The notes below the pieces were generated by a model. That model was not told the DNA's origin and did not search any database. It was given only the letters and a program-made list of their open reading frames with translations. Positions 23,400 through 33,381 of a stretch of DNA of 64,000 bases are shown piece after piece. Origin of the DNA: Neobacillus cucumis (GTDB lineage Bacteria; Bacillota; Bacilli; Bacillales; Cytobacillaceae); assembly GCF_002860255.1 (NCBI RefSeq), contig NZ_PGVE01000050.1, forward strand, positions 1-64,000. The letters are read 5' to 3'. A program made the position numbers and the translations under genes. Position 1 is the stretch's first letter, and every line of letters starts with the position of its first letter.

Positions 23400-26384
23400 A
23401 TGGTTGAAATGAACTTAAACCGCCGGCAATTCTTGAAGCTATCAGGTGCAACGGCTGCTACTCTAGCAGTTGTGGAACTAGGCTTCAATGATAAAAAGGC
23501 CTATGCGAAAACAAAAGATTTCAAGATTGCCAAAGCTGCTGTAACACCAACCATTTGCTGCTTTTGTGGTGTAGGATGTGGTATTCTTGTCCACACCAAA
23601 AATAATACCGTGGTTTATACGGAAGGGGATCCGGATAATCCAATTAATGAAGGTAAGCTATGTAGTAAGGGAACGACATTAAGACAAATTTACACATCAG
23701 AAAAGCGTCTAACAAAACCGCTGTACCGTGCTCCTGGAAGTAATAAGTGGGAGGAAAAGGATTGGGAATGGATGCTCGACACCATTGCCAAACGGACAAA
23801 GGAAACACGTGATCACTCATTTGTGGAAGTGGAAAATGGGATCTCTGTCAATAAAACCGAAAAGATTGCCAGCCTGGGCGGCGCGGCACTTGATAATGAG
23901 GAAACCTATTTAGTATCAAAACTAATGAGAGGGCTTGGTGTTACTTACTTAGAGCACCAGGCACGAATATGACATAGTTCTACGGTTGCCGGTCTGGCAC
24001 CTACATTTGGTCGTGGAGCAATGACAAACCATTGGAATGATCTTCAGTGGACCGATTGTGCTCTAATTATGGGAGCAAACCCTGCTGAAAATCATCCAAT
24101 CAGCTTTAGATGGCTGACAAAGGCAAAGGAAAAAGGCGGTAAAATCATCTCGGTTGACCCGCGTTATACACGCACGTCAGCGGTATCTGATATGTATGCC
24201 CCGCTGCGTTCCGGTACGGATATTCCGTTTGTCGGCGGTATGATTAAATATGCGATTGAAAATAATCTCATTCATAAAGAGTATGTTGTGAAATATACCA
24301 ATGCTTCCTTTATTGTGAAAGAAGGCTACGACTTTAATGATGGTCTTTTCTCCGGTTATGATGAAGCAAAACGAGTTTACGATAAAACAAAATGGGCGAT
24401 TGAAACAACACCAGATGGAAAACCCGTGAAGGATGAAACATTGCAGCATCCTCGTTCCGTGTTCCAGTTGATGAAAAAACATTATTCCCGTTATGATGTC
24501 GATACCGTAACAGCTGTAACAGGTACACCAAAAGAAGATTACCTTAGTGTTTGTAAAACCTTCTGTGAAACTGGAAAAGTAGGTAAATCAGGAACGATTC
24601 TATATGCTATGGGTACCACTCAGCATACGGTCGGTTCACAAAACGTCCGGATCTTTGCCATCTTGCAGCTGCTCTTAGGTAATATTGGTCTTCCGGGCGG
24701 AGGAATCAATGCGATGCGCGGGGAATCCAACGTGCAAGGATCTACAGACTTTGGGTTATTATGGGATAACTTAACGGGTTACCTGGCTGCACCAAAAGCT
24801 ACGGTACCAGAGCATGCCACACTTGATGGTTATTTGAAAAAAGAAACCCCGCCTTCCGGCTATTGGAGCAATAAGCCTAAATTTGTTGTCAGCTTATTGA
24901 AATCCTGGTATGGGACAAGTGCAACGAAAGATAATGAGTTTGGATACCAATTTTTACCGAAGGGCAATAAAAACTATTCACATATAAACCTATTTAAAGC
25001 CATGTTCAACAACGAACTTGAGGGGGCCTTCCTTTGGGGAACCAACCCGGTAGTCGGAGGACCTAATGCCGGTAAGGAAAAAGAAGCCCTTGGCAACTTA
25101 AAATGGCTGGTTGCCGTTGACCTCTGGGAAACCGAAACGTCCGCCTTCTGGCAAAAAGAAGCCGGCAATGATCCATCACGCATTAATACGGAAGTATTCC
25201 TGCTTCCGGCATGTTCTTCTTTTGAGAAAGAAGGAAGTATCTCAAATAGTTCACGCTGGATGCAGTACCGTTGGAAAGCCATTGAGCCAAAAGGTGAGTC
25301 TCGTCCGGATCTTGATATTGTTCACGAACTTGCTGTGAAGCTGAAAAAGCTTTATGCCAATAGTCCCGAATCAGCTGATAAGCCATTCTTAGCACTGGAT
25401 TGGAATTATGGAACCGGTGAAGCACCGGATCTTGACCAAATCGCCAAGGAAATTAACGGCTACGATTTGAAAACCGGTAAATTACTCAAGACCTTTGGTG
25501 ATTTAAAAGAGGATGGTACAACCTCAAGTGGTAACTGGATTTATTCCGGTTTTTATCCTGAAGAGGGCAAAAACCTATCGCAGCGCCGAGATAATAAAGA
25601 CACAGGCGGAGGAAACTTCTTAAACTGGTCCTTTGCCTGGCCGGCAAACCGCCGAATTCTATACAACCGTGCATCGGCTGATCCTAGTGGAAAGCCATGG
25701 AGCCAAGACAAAGCAGTGATTTGGTGGGATGATGCCCAAAAGAAATGGGTCGGAAACGATGTCCCTGACTTTAAAGCTGTAACAGCACCAACAGAACCAG
25801 GTGGAACTGGAGCCTTTATGATGAACAAAGACGGAGTCGCTTTATTGTTTGCTCCAACCATGAATGATGGCCCATTTCCAGAACACTATGAACCATTTGA
25901 GAGCCCTGTGCCTAATGCCTTTTCTTCTGTAGAGTATAACCCTGCCATTGTCATTAATGATGGAGAGTTTAACAAACGAGGTTTCAAGGTCGATTACCCG
26001 ATTGTTGCCACAACCTATAGGGTAGAAGCCCATTGGCAGTCAGGTTCCATGACTCGAAACCAGGAGTGGCTGTCCGAGATTGCTAGATATATGTATGTGG
26101 AAATAAGTGAAGAATTGGCAAAAGAAAAGGGAATCAACAATAAAGACAAAGTGATTGTTACTTCTGCACGCGGCAAAATTGAAGCCTATGCATTGGTAAC
26201 AAAACGCTACAAACCGTTTACTTTGAAGGGCAAAAAAGTGCACCAAATTGGAATGCCTTGGAATTTTGGATACAAAGGGTATGCAACAGGAGCAACAGCC
26301 AACCGCCTGACTCCACATATTGGGGATGCCAACACGATGATTCCGGAATATAAAGCATTCCTATGTGACATAAGGAGGGCTTAA
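23400..26384 (+). CDS. fdnG: selenocysteine-containing formate dehydrogenase, alpha subunit (FdnG-like)
   Basis: The frame 23400-26384 encodes 994 residues if the UGA at 23970-23972 is read as selenocysteine 191. The site context [28 protein letters not shown] lines up with E. coli FdnG around its Sec196. The N-terminus NRRQFLKLSG is a twin-arginine signal, and CCFCGVGCG plus KLCSKG supply the 4Fe-4S cysteines. Later motifs (GANPAENHP, GNIGLPGGGINAMRGESNVQGS) bind the bis-MGD cofactor. Formate is oxidised outside the membrane and electrons pass to the beta subunit. ATG 23400 has GGAAGGAG before it. A SECIS hairpin follows the UGA, so selAB, selC and selD must exist elsewhere. Confidence 0.93.
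23970..24001 (+). promoter_or_regulatory. Sec UGA codon and bacterial SECIS hairpin
   Basis: UGA 23970-23972 is followed by a hairpin whose top is GGTTGCC-GGTCT-GGCACC (23984-24001), with the apical GGTCU and an extra U in the left arm. E. coli fdhF and fdnG carry almost the same top (GGTTGC-A-GGTCT-GCACC) at the same distance, where SelB binds. Confidence 0.9.
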
Positions 26385-26386
26385 GG

Positions 26387-27211
26387 ATGGCTGAATACGT
26401 TAAATATGTTGACGTTACCAGATGCGATGGCTGTAAAGCTTGTATGGTAGCCTGTAAAAACTGGAATGATCTTCCGGCGGAAGTAACCGCATTCCAAGGG
26501 AGTGCTCAATCACATCCAAAAACAAGTGCTGACACATGGAATGTCCTTCAATATGTAGAGCACGAAAATGGAAAGGGCGATTTAGAATACCTATTCCGTC
26601 ATTCCTCCTGCTTCCATTGTGATACAGCTGCCTGTGAAAAGGTATGTCCTGAAAGTGCTATCAGCTATTCAAAATTTGGGTCTGTAGTGATTGACCATGA
26701 TAAGTGCGTTGGCTGCGGCTATTGCGTACAAAACTGTCCGTTTGAAGTGATTTCATTAAAGACTTACAAAGATAAGAATGGAAAAGAATACAAAAAATCT
26801 CAAAAGTGTACGATGTGTACCGACCGTCTTGAAGAAGGTTTGCAGCCAGCCTGCGTGACGACTTGCCATACGGATGCGATGCAGTTTGGCAAAAAAGATG
26901 AAATGCTTGCTAGAGCGGAGAAACGCTTAAGGGAAGTGAAGGACCGTTTCCCTAATGCTAATATCTATAATCCCGAGGGTGTTGGCGGCACACATACGAT
27001 TTATTTATTAGCTGAAAAGCCAAGCGTATACGGTCTTCCTGAAAATCCTAAGATTCCAACATCCGCAGTGGTTTGGAAAGATTACGCTCAGCCAATCGGC
27101 AAAATGATGCTTGGTGCCACAACGATGGCGCTTGTCGGAGCCTTTATTACGAATAACATGATCAGTAAAAGAACACAAGGACATGAAGATGGAGGTGACA
27201 GCCATGAGTAA
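26387..27211 (+). CDS. fdnH: formate dehydrogenase iron-sulfur beta subunit (FdnH-like)
   Basis: A 274-residue protein with four ferredoxin-type cysteine groups: CDGCKACMVAC (13-23), CFHCDTAACEKVCP, CVGCGYCVQNCP and CTMCTDRLEEGLQPACVTTC. They carry electrons from the alpha subunit to the gamma subunit. One C-terminal membrane anchor (MMLGATTMALVGAFIT) holds it at the outer face. It starts 2 bases after fdnG behind AAGGAGG, and overlaps the gamma gene by 8 bases. Confidence 0.93.
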   Translation: MAEYVKYVDVTRCDGCKACMVACKNWNDLPAEVTAFQGSAQSHPKTSADTWNVLQYVEHENGKGDLEYLFRHSSCFHCDTAACEKVCPESAISYSKFGSVVIDHDKCVGCGYCVQNCPFEVISLKTYKDKNGKEYKKSQKCTMCTDRLEEGLQPACVTTCHTDAMQFGKKDEMLARAEKRLREVKDRFPNANIYNPEGVGGTHTIYLLAEKPSVYGLPENPKIPTSAVVWKDYAQPIGKMMLGATTMALVGAFITNNMISKRTQGHEDGGDSHE

Positions 27212-27917
27212 TCATCAAAAGCATCCAAAGGCAAATGTACAAATTCGCCGCTTTCCTAAGGCTTTTGTTTGGGCGCATGCGATCAATGGAATTGCCTTCT
27301 TTGCCCTATATATCACGGCCCTGCCAATGTATACCGAATTCTTTGACTGGCTGTATCCAGTTTTTGGCGGCCCAGCTGCGGCTAGGCTGTTACACAGAAT
27401 TTTTGCCGTCGTGTTCATTACACCTACTTTCATTTTATTAATCTTTAGTCCAAAGTTCTTTTTTCTATGGATGAAAGAATTAATCACATGGAAAAAGCGG
27501 GACCTTCAGTTTTTTGGTCATTTCGTTAAAGAATTGTTTGGCTTTAAGTTTGGTCATGTAAGACAGACATTCTTTAACGCGGGTGAAAAAATCAACTCCA
27601 TTCTTCAGATTTTTTGTGCAATCTTGGTCATTGCTTCTGGATTTACGATGTGGTTCCCTGAATATTTCCCAAGGGCACTGGTTCAGTGGGGTTACGTCCT
27701 TCATAACGTTGGTTTTGGCTTAGGTATTGCTGTTATTGTCGGACACATCTACCTTTCCGTTGTGCACAAACACTCTAGACCAGGTTATTCCGGTGTACTA
27801 ACAGGTAAGGTTCCTGCATGGTGGGCAAAAGGCCACTATGAAGATTGGTATGATGAAGAAGTGAAAAAGGGCAACTTCCCTAATTTGGATGATCCTAAGC
27901 GCAAAAAAGGTGCTTAA
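27204..27917 (+). CDS. fdnI: formate dehydrogenase cytochrome b556 gamma subunit (FdnI-like)
   Basis: A 237-residue membrane protein with four hydrophobic segments (AHAINGIAFFALYITALPMY, RIFAVVFITPTFILLIF, ILQIFCAILVIASGFTMWF, GFGLGIAVIVGHIYLSVVH). Histidines in segments 1, 2 and 4 are candidate haem b ligands. It reduces menaquinone. ATG 27204 has GGAGGTGA before it and lies within the end of fdnH; the opening at 27183 is rejected. Confidence 0.9.
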   Translation: MSNHQKHPKANVQIRRFPKAFVWAHAINGIAFFALYITALPMYTEFFDWLYPVFGGPAAARLLHRIFAVVFITPTFILLIFSPKFFFLWMKELITWKKRDLQFFGHFVKELFGFKFGHVRQTFFNAGEKINSILQIFCAILVIASGFTMWFPEYFPRALVQWGYVLHNVGFGLGIAVIVGHIYLSVVHKHSRPGYSGVLTGKVPAWWAKGHYEDWYDEEVKKGNFPNLDDPKRKKGA

Positions 27918-27920
27918 TTC

Positions 27921-27962
27921 GAAAAGCGGAAGCGCCTTGAACAGAGGAGCTGCAGCTAGACA
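27921..27962. repeat. fragment of the second dispersed repeat family
   Basis: GAAAAGCGGAAGCGCC and AGCTGCAGCTAGACA are the two end pieces of the family, here almost joined. Confidence 0.6.
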
Positions 27963-27987
27963 GTTAACAAAGTACAAAAGTTAAAAA

Positions 27988-28020
27988 GGAATGGCTGTCG
28001 AAGAAAAGACAGCCATTTCT
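27988..28020 (+). terminator. hairpin between fdnI and fdhE
   Basis: TGGCTGTC and GACAGCCA form a perfect stem followed by TTTCTTAT. It may partly end the fdnGHI message, leaving fdhE and the cofactor genes at a lower level or on a separate promoter. Confidence 0.6.
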
Positions 28021-28046
28021 TATAAAAAACTGCGAGGTGTGCCAAG

Positions 28047-28853
28047 ATGATTAAATCCGTTGTTTCAAATGAATATCAGGAACTGCAAAAGAAAATTGCC
28101 GAGCTTCAGGAACAGTGGAAGCTTAAGCTTGATCCAGAAATCATTAGACAGAATCTTGATAAGGCAGCGGTGGAAGCAGGCGTTCCTGCAGCGGCATTAA
28201 CGGCTATTGATTTTGAAATTTCACTATTCTTACAGTGGATAGATGAACTAGTTGCTCTTCTAGTAAAAAACAATCCTGAGTTAGAGTCAAAACTTTCAGG
28301 CATCAGCACCTTATTAAATGAGGAAACGGCAATCCTCTGGATTGAAGAGGCTTTCGCCTTCAATCAGATTTACTTTGCCGCTTATGCGGCGGAACACGGA
28401 ATGGAAGAATGGATTCCGCAATTTCTTGCTGAAACGGCCCTTCGTCCATACCTGCGGCTAATAGCAGAAAAGGTCCAGCATGAAATAAACCATGCCGTAC
28501 ACGGGGCGGGCTGTCCAGTTTGTGGTGAACCGGTAAGATTAGCTGCCATTGTAGAGGATGGGAAAAAGGTAATCCATTGTCCGCGCTGCTTTGCCAATTG
28601 GCCAGCACGACGATTAGAGTGCGCGCACTGCGGTAATGAAAATCACGAAACCATTTATTTTTTAGAAATTGAAGGCGATGTAACCTCCAAAATTCAAGTT
28701 TGCGAGGAATGTAACGGCTATATTAAAATAATTGATAGCAGACAATATATTACAAAACCACCGGTCGCATTCCTGGACCTTAACTCCATTCATCTCGATA
28801 TTGTCGCCCAGGAAAACGGATATAGTTCCATCGGGAAGAAAAAGACCAATTAA
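28047..28853 (+). CDS. fdhE: formate dehydrogenase maturation protein FdhE
   Basis: A 268-residue cytoplasmic protein. The C-terminal half has four CxxC groups (CPVC, CPRC, CAHC, CEEC) that form the two rubredoxin-like iron sites of FdhE; the N-terminal half is helical. FdhE interacts with the catalytic subunit before export. Position between fdnGHI and mobA fits. Confidence 0.9.
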   Translation: MIKSVVSNEYQELQKKIAELQEQWKLKLDPEIIRQNLDKAAVEAGVPAAALTAIDFEISLFLQWIDELVALLVKNNPELESKLSGISTLLNEETAILWIEEAFAFNQIYFAAYAAEHGMEEWIPQFLAETALRPYLRLIAEKVQHEINHAVHGAGCPVCGEPVRLAAIVEDGKKVIHCPRCFANWPARRLECAHCGNENHETIYFLEIEGDVTSKIQVCEECNGYIKIIDSRQYITKPPVAFLDLNSIHLDIVAQENGYSSIGKKKTN

Positions 28854-28867
28854 GAAGGGGCTTTTTT

Positions 28868-29476
28868 ATGAAAGCTGCAGCCATCATTCTAGCAGGCGGA
28901 AAATCCAGCCGAATGGGTACCAATAAAGCCCTGCTGAGAATCAATGAAAAAACAAATATTGAAAGAATAGCAGAAAAGCTAAAACTTCTTTTTGATGATA
29001 TAATTCTTGTAACAAATGATTCTGAACAATATGAATTTTTAGGCGTACGGATGGTTCCTGACCAATATCCTGGCATGGGACCGCTTGCTGGAGTGCATGC
29101 AGGCCTTATGGCATCAGAATACGATGCTAATTTCATTGTTGCCTGTGATATGCCATTCGTGTCTGGAAAACTGGCTGAGGCCATGGTTTCCAATGCCTTG
29201 CACTACGATGCAGTGATCCCCGTCATAAATGGGAAAATGCATCCGTTATTTGCTGTGTTTAAAAAGCAAGCAGCATCCCCTGTGGAACAGTCTATTCAAG
29301 GTGGACAGCTGCGGATGAAGGATGTGCTTGACCATTTAAACGTACTGTACCTAACAGAAAAAGAGCTAGCAACCTATAGTAAAATGGATTTGGAAAAAGT
29401 CTTTTTTAATATGAATCATCCAGAGGAATATGCGGAGGCCAAAAAATGGGCTGAGTCTGATTTTCAAAACTTGTAG
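28868..29476 (+). CDS. mobA: molybdenum cofactor guanylyltransferase MobA
   Basis: A 202-residue nucleotidyltransferase with the N-terminal GTP-binding motif ILAGGKSSRMGTNKALL and the metal-binding VACDMPFV. It attaches GMP to molybdopterin, and two such units form the bis-MGD cofactor that formate dehydrogenase needs. AAGAAGGGG precedes ATG 28868. Same operon as fdhE (14-base gap). Confidence 0.93.
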   Translation: MKAAAIILAGGKSSRMGTNKALLRINEKTNIERIAEKLKLLFDDIILVTNDSEQYEFLGVRMVPDQYPGMGPLAGVHAGLMASEYDANFIVACDMPFVSGKLAEAMVSNALHYDAVIPVINGKMHPLFAVFKKQAASPVEQSIQGGQLRMKDVLDHLNVLYLTEKELATYSKMDLEKVFFNMNHPEEYAEAKKWAESDFQNL

Positions 29477-29503
29477 GACTATTCAAGGGGGAGTAAGGGG
29501 ACC

Positions 29504-30736
29504 ATGCAATTTTTCAAAGTGAAAACAGTTGAAGAAACATTTGCCTTAATAGATGAAAAGATACCGGCAATCAAGCAAACCGAGGTTAGGGAGCTGAGTG
29601 AAGCACTTCATTACATTTTAGCAAGCCCGGTGGCAGCCAAGGAAAATGTACCGAGTTTCGACCGCTCAACTGTAGATGGATACGCCGTCCGTGCGAAAGA
29701 TACGTATGGTTCCTCTGAATCCATGCCAGGCTTTTTAACCATTGCGGGTGAAGTAAAAATGGGCGAGGTCCCAACCGCAGAAGTAACCCAAGGAAAAGTG
29801 GTTTACGTACCGACAGGCGGCATGCTTCCTAAGGGCAGTGACAGCGTTATTATGATTGAACATTGCGAGGATGTAGATACTCTCCTCAATACTTATAAGC
29901 AAATCGCACCGGGTGAGAATGTCATTCGTGCAGGAGAAGACATTACCGAAGGTGAAATTCTGCTGGAAAGCGGCACGAAGCTTAGGCCCCAGGAATTAGG
30001 CGCTCTAGCCTCTTTAGGAGTCACACATGTGACAGTCTTTAAAAAATTGACGGTCGGCTACCTGTCATCAGGCGATGAAATTGTCCCCTATCAAACGGAA
30101 ACACTAAGAGAAGGGCATATCCGGGATATTAATTATCTAACCATTGCCGGGCTGGCAAACGAGTGGAATGTTGATGTCCTATACGGCGGGATTGTCCGCG
30201 ATGATTTTATGGAGTTTCAAAGCAGGGCAAAGGCCCTTTATGATCAAGTGGATTGTTTAATTCTTTCGGGCGGAAGTTCAGTTGGGGCAAAGGACTATAC
30301 AACCGATGTCATTCAATCGTTAGGAGAACCAGGGGTATTCGTCCATGGAATTAGCATCAAGCCGGGGAAACCTACGATACTAGCATTAGCAGACGGAAAA
30401 CCAGTCATTGGTCTCCCGGGACACCCTGCAAGTGCAATGATTATTTTTAAACTATTTGGTGAACGGATCCTCCGCCATCTAAAAGGAGAAAAGTGCGAGC
30501 GTAAACCAGAGCGGATTTTTGCAAAAATAACGAAGAATATTCCATCCTCCATGGGCCGGGCGGATTTTATCCGCGTCCGATTGTTTGAAAAGGAAGGCGA
30601 ATGGTGGGCTGAGCCGATTATTGGAAAATCCGGTTTGATTACCACATTGGTAAAAAGCGATGGGATCGTCGAGATTCATTCAGAAAAAGAAGGCGTTTCA
30701 CAGGGGGAATCGGTCCCTGTCATTCCATCAAGGTAG
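29504..30736 (+). CDS. moeA: molybdopterin molybdenumtransferase MoeA
   Basis: A 410-residue enzyme that inserts molybdate into adenylylated molybdopterin. Motifs are VPSFDRSTVDGYAVRA, VPTGGMLPKGSDSVIMIE, LSGGSSVGAKDYT, SIKPGKPTILA and GLPGHPASAMI. Length is usual. It stands 27 bases after mobA behind AAGGGGGAG. Confidence 0.93.
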   Translation: MQFFKVKTVEETFALIDEKIPAIKQTEVRELSEALHYILASPVAAKENVPSFDRSTVDGYAVRAKDTYGSSESMPGFLTIAGEVKMGEVPTAEVTQGKVVYVPTGGMLPKGSDSVIMIEHCEDVDTLLNTYKQIAPGENVIRAGEDITEGEILLESGTKLRPQELGALASLGVTHVTVFKKLTVGYLSSGDEIVPYQTETLREGHIRDINYLTIAGLANEWNVDVLYGGIVRDDFMEFQSRAKALYDQVDCLILSGGSSVGAKDYTTDVIQSLGEPGVFVHGISIKPGKPTILALADGKPVIGLPGHPASAMIIFKLFGERILRHLKGEKCERKPERIFAKITKNIPSSMGRADFIRVRLFEKEGEWWAEPIIGKSGLITTLVKSDGIVEIHSEKEGVSQGESVPVIPSR

Positions 30737-30750
30737 GGGGTCTAAAGTCA

Positions 30751-32697
30751 ATGGAACAGAAGCAATATAAACGAAAAATATATTTAGAAGATAAACCCCG
30801 GGCAGAAGCAAGAGATGAAATTCTTGCCGCCTTTTTGCAGACCGCTGAAATTGAAACGATTCCAGTGGTGGATGCTTTAGGCCGTGTGACTGCAGAGCCA
30901 ATCTTTGCGCATGTATCTATGCCGCACTACCACGCCTCCGCAATGGACGGGATTGCCGTTGTCGCGGAAAGTACCTACCAGGCGCACGAGCAAAATCCGC
31001 TCTATCTTAAGATAGGTGAACAATGTTGCTTTGTCGATACAGGGAACGCAATTCCTTCCCCCTTCAATGCGGTAATTATGATTGAGTATGTCCATATCGT
31101 TGATGATGAAACGATTGAAATTATTGAACCGGCAACACCATGGCAGCATATTCGTCCGATTGGCGAGGATATTGTCCAGGAAGAGATGCTTTTTTCGCAA
31201 GGCCATACCTTAAGACCTGCAGATTTAGGTGTGCTGTTGGCCGCACAGGAGCTAATGGTACCGGTTGTAAAGAAACCGGTCGTAGCCATTATCCCAACAG
31301 GAAACGAGTTAGTCGAAGCGCACGCTGATTTATCACCAGGTAAAATTATTGAATTCAATGGTACAGTGTTTTCCGGATTTGTTAGGGATTGGGGCGGCGA
31401 ACCGCGCCTTCACAGCATCGTTAAGGACGAGCCGGAGAAAATAAAGGAAGTACTCCTTAAGGCAGCGGAAACCTCTGATATTATTGTGATTAATGCCGGA
31501 TCTTCAGCGGGACGAAAGGATTTTACCGTCCATATTATTGATGAAATCGGGGAAGTGTTTACCCATGGGGTCGCCGCACGGCCGGGCAAACCCGTTATTT
31601 TAGGAAAAATAAACGACAAAATCGTCGTTGGTGTTCCAGGTTATCCCGTATCTGCCTATTTGGCGCTCGAATGGTTTGTGCAGCCATTAATCTGCAAGTA
31701 TTTGGGGATTCCTGTTCCAAAGAGGCAAACGGTACCCGTCAAGCTTGGCCGTCGGATTGTCTCAGCAATGGGAGCGGAGGATTTTATCCGAATGAACATC
31801 GGCTTTGTGAATGGACAATTTGTGGCCAACCCGCTTACCCGCGCCGCAGGTGTGACCATGTCCTATGTCAGGGCTGACGGCCTGCTGATCGTCCCGCCAA
31901 ACATCAGCGGCTATGAGCAGGGCGATACAGCTGAAGTCGAACTATTTAAGCCGCTTGAGGAAATCAAAAATGCCATCGTGTTTAGCGGAAGCCATGATCT
32001 AACCATCGATCTGTTATCATCCCACCTGAAGCGGGCTCGGACCGAGAGGAAAATCGTCTCCTCCCATGTCGGCAGCATGGCCGGCATCATGGCCATACGA
32101 AAAGGCGAGGCCCATGTAGCGGGCATTCATTTGCTAGACCCAAGTACAAAACAGTACAATAGATCTTACGTTAACAAACTATTAGCAGGTCAAGATGTGG
32201 TTCTTTATCCCTTTTTAAAAAGGAAGCAGGGTTGGATCCTGCCACAAGGCAATCCCCTGGGAATAGAAAACGTAACAGATTTAGTCCGCACCGACGCAAA
32301 CTTTGTTAACCGCCAAAAAGGAGCCGGCACCCGCATATTGTTTGATTTGCTTCTGGATGAGGCGGGCCTTACAGCGGATGAAATTAACGGATATGACCGT
32401 GAAATGTTCTCCCATTTAGCGGTGGCGGCAGAGGTGAAAAGTGATGAACACGGTGCCGGGCTGGGAATCTATCCAGCTGCAAAGGCAATGGGGTTAGATT
32501 TTATTCCGGTTGCCGATGAAGAATACGATTTAGTCATGAAACGCGAGTTTTACGAAAGTGACAGCGGCCGGCAGGTAATCGAAATTATCCAGTCTCCTGC
32601 TTTCAAAGAAGAGGTGGAGAAAATCGGCGGTTACCAAGTTGTGGAACATGCCGTGCCAAAGCGTGTGACAGAAGAGGTGGAAAATGAAGATGTATGA
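30751..32697 (+). CDS. MoeA fused to a periplasmic-binding-type (PBP) domain
   Basis: A 648-residue fusion. Residues about 15-405 are a second MoeA (MPHYHASAMDGIAV, NAGSSAGRKDFT, AARPGKPVILG, GVPGYPVSAYLA). Residues about 408-640 form a PBP-type domain without a signal peptide (IVFSGSHDLTIDLLSSHL, VAGIHLLD, NRQKGAGTRILFDLLL, LGIYPAAKAMGLDFIPV), as found in one-component ModE/LysR-like sensors. This architecture is known in Firmicutes; the extra domain may bind molybdate or tungstate and select the metal, which is an inference. Starts 15 bases after moeA. Confidence 0.85.
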   Translation: MEQKQYKRKIYLEDKPRAEARDEILAAFLQTAEIETIPVVDALGRVTAEPIFAHVSMPHYHASAMDGIAVVAESTYQAHEQNPLYLKIGEQCCFVDTGNAIPSPFNAVIMIEYVHIVDDETIEIIEPATPWQHIRPIGEDIVQEEMLFSQGHTLRPADLGVLLAAQELMVPVVKKPVVAIIPTGNELVEAHADLSPGKIIEFNGTVFSGFVRDWGGEPRLHSIVKDEPEKIKEVLLKAAETSDIIVINAGSSAGRKDFTVHIIDEIGEVFTHGVAARPGKPVILGKINDKIVVGVPGYPVSAYLALEWFVQPLICKYLGIPVPKRQTVPVKLGRRIVSAMGAEDFIRMNIGFVNGQFVANPLTRAAGVTMSYVRADGLLIVPPNISGYEQGDTAEVELFKPLEEIKNAIVFSGSHDLTIDLLSSHLKRARTERKIVSSHVGSMAGIMAIRKGEAHVAGIHLLDPSTKQYNRSYVNKLLAGQDVVLYPFLKRKQGWILPQGNPLGIENVTDLVRTDANFVNRQKGAGTRILFDLLLDEAGLTADEINGYDREMFSHLAVAAEVKSDEHGAGLGIYPAAKAMGLDFIPVADEEYDLVMKREFYESDSGRQVIEIIQSPAFKEEVEKIGGYQVVEHAVPKRVTEEVENEDV

Positions 32698-33151
32698 AAT
32701 ATCCAAGGATCCGATTGATATTCAAGCGGTGATTGATAAAGTGGTTCAGCGAGACGCCGGTGCGATTACTACCTTTATTGGGACGGTCCGGGAATTAACC
32801 AAGGGCAAGAAAACCCTATTTTTAATTTATGAAGCCTATGAAGCCATGGCGGTTAAAAAGCTTGAACAGATTGGCCGTGAAATCGAAGAACGCTGGGAGG
32901 GTTCTAAGGCGGCCATCACCCATCGTGTCGGCCGGTTGGATATTACCGATGTAGCCGTTGTGATTGCGGTATCAACGCCGCACCGCGCGGATGCTTATGA
33001 AGCCAACCGTTATGCGATTGAACGGATTAAAGAAATCGTCCCAATCTGGAAGAAAGAGCATTGGGAAGATGGCGAAGAATGGATGGGAAATCAGCTTGAG
33101 ACAGTCGCTTATCCGACTGGTAAACCTGAGGCAGGTGATTTAGATGAATAA
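32684..33151 (+). CDS. moaE: molybdopterin synthase catalytic subunit MoaE
   Basis: A 155-residue subunit that converts cyclic pyranopterin phosphate to molybdopterin with sulfur from MoaD. Family motifs are GAITTFIGTVRE, LIYEAYEAMA, HRVGRLDI, AVSTPHRADAYEA and PIWKKEHWEDGEEWMGN. It overlaps the end of the fusion gene. ATG 32690 is an alternative start with better spacing from AGAGGTGG; 32684 is kept because of length match with relatives. Confidence 0.93.
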   Translation: MKMYEISKDPIDIQAVIDKVVQRDAGAITTFIGTVRELTKGKKTLFLIYEAYEAMAVKKLEQIGREIEERWEGSKAAITHRVGRLDITDVAVVIAVSTPHRADAYEANRYAIERIKEIVPIWKKEHWEDGEEWMGNQLETVAYPTGKPEAGDLDE

Positions 33152-33377
33152 GGTCTTGTTTTTTGCCCATTTGCGAGATGTGGTTGGTGCAGAGTTTTTA
33201 TCTTTAGATGCAGCAGGTAAAACAGTTGCTCAATTGAAATCAGAGCTCTGCGAGAAATATGATCTGCCGCGCATGGAAACCGTGATGACCGCCATCAATG
33301 AAGAGTTTTCCTCTAATGATGAAGTTATTCATGAGGGCGATGAGGTAGCGTTCATTCCACCAGTAAGTGGAGGGTGA
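33144..33377 (+). CDS. moaD: molybdopterin synthase sulfur carrier MoaD
   Basis: A 77-residue ubiquitin-fold protein ending in the required double glycine (PPVSGG), which is adenylylated by MoeB and then carries the sulfur. It overlaps moaE by 8 bases, so the two synthase subunits are coupled. Confidence 0.93.
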   Translation: MNKVLFFAHLRDVVGAEFLSLDAAGKTVAQLKSELCEKYDLPRMETVMTAINEEFSSNDEVIHEGDEVAFIPPVSGG

Positions 33378-33381
33378 ATAG

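Noticed and set aside
23970..23972. In-frame UGA in the formate dehydrogenase gene as a nonsense mutation or sequencing error making a pseudogene.
   Set aside because: The frame continues for 804 codons, the site aligns with the known Sec residue of FdnG, and a SECIS hairpin follows.
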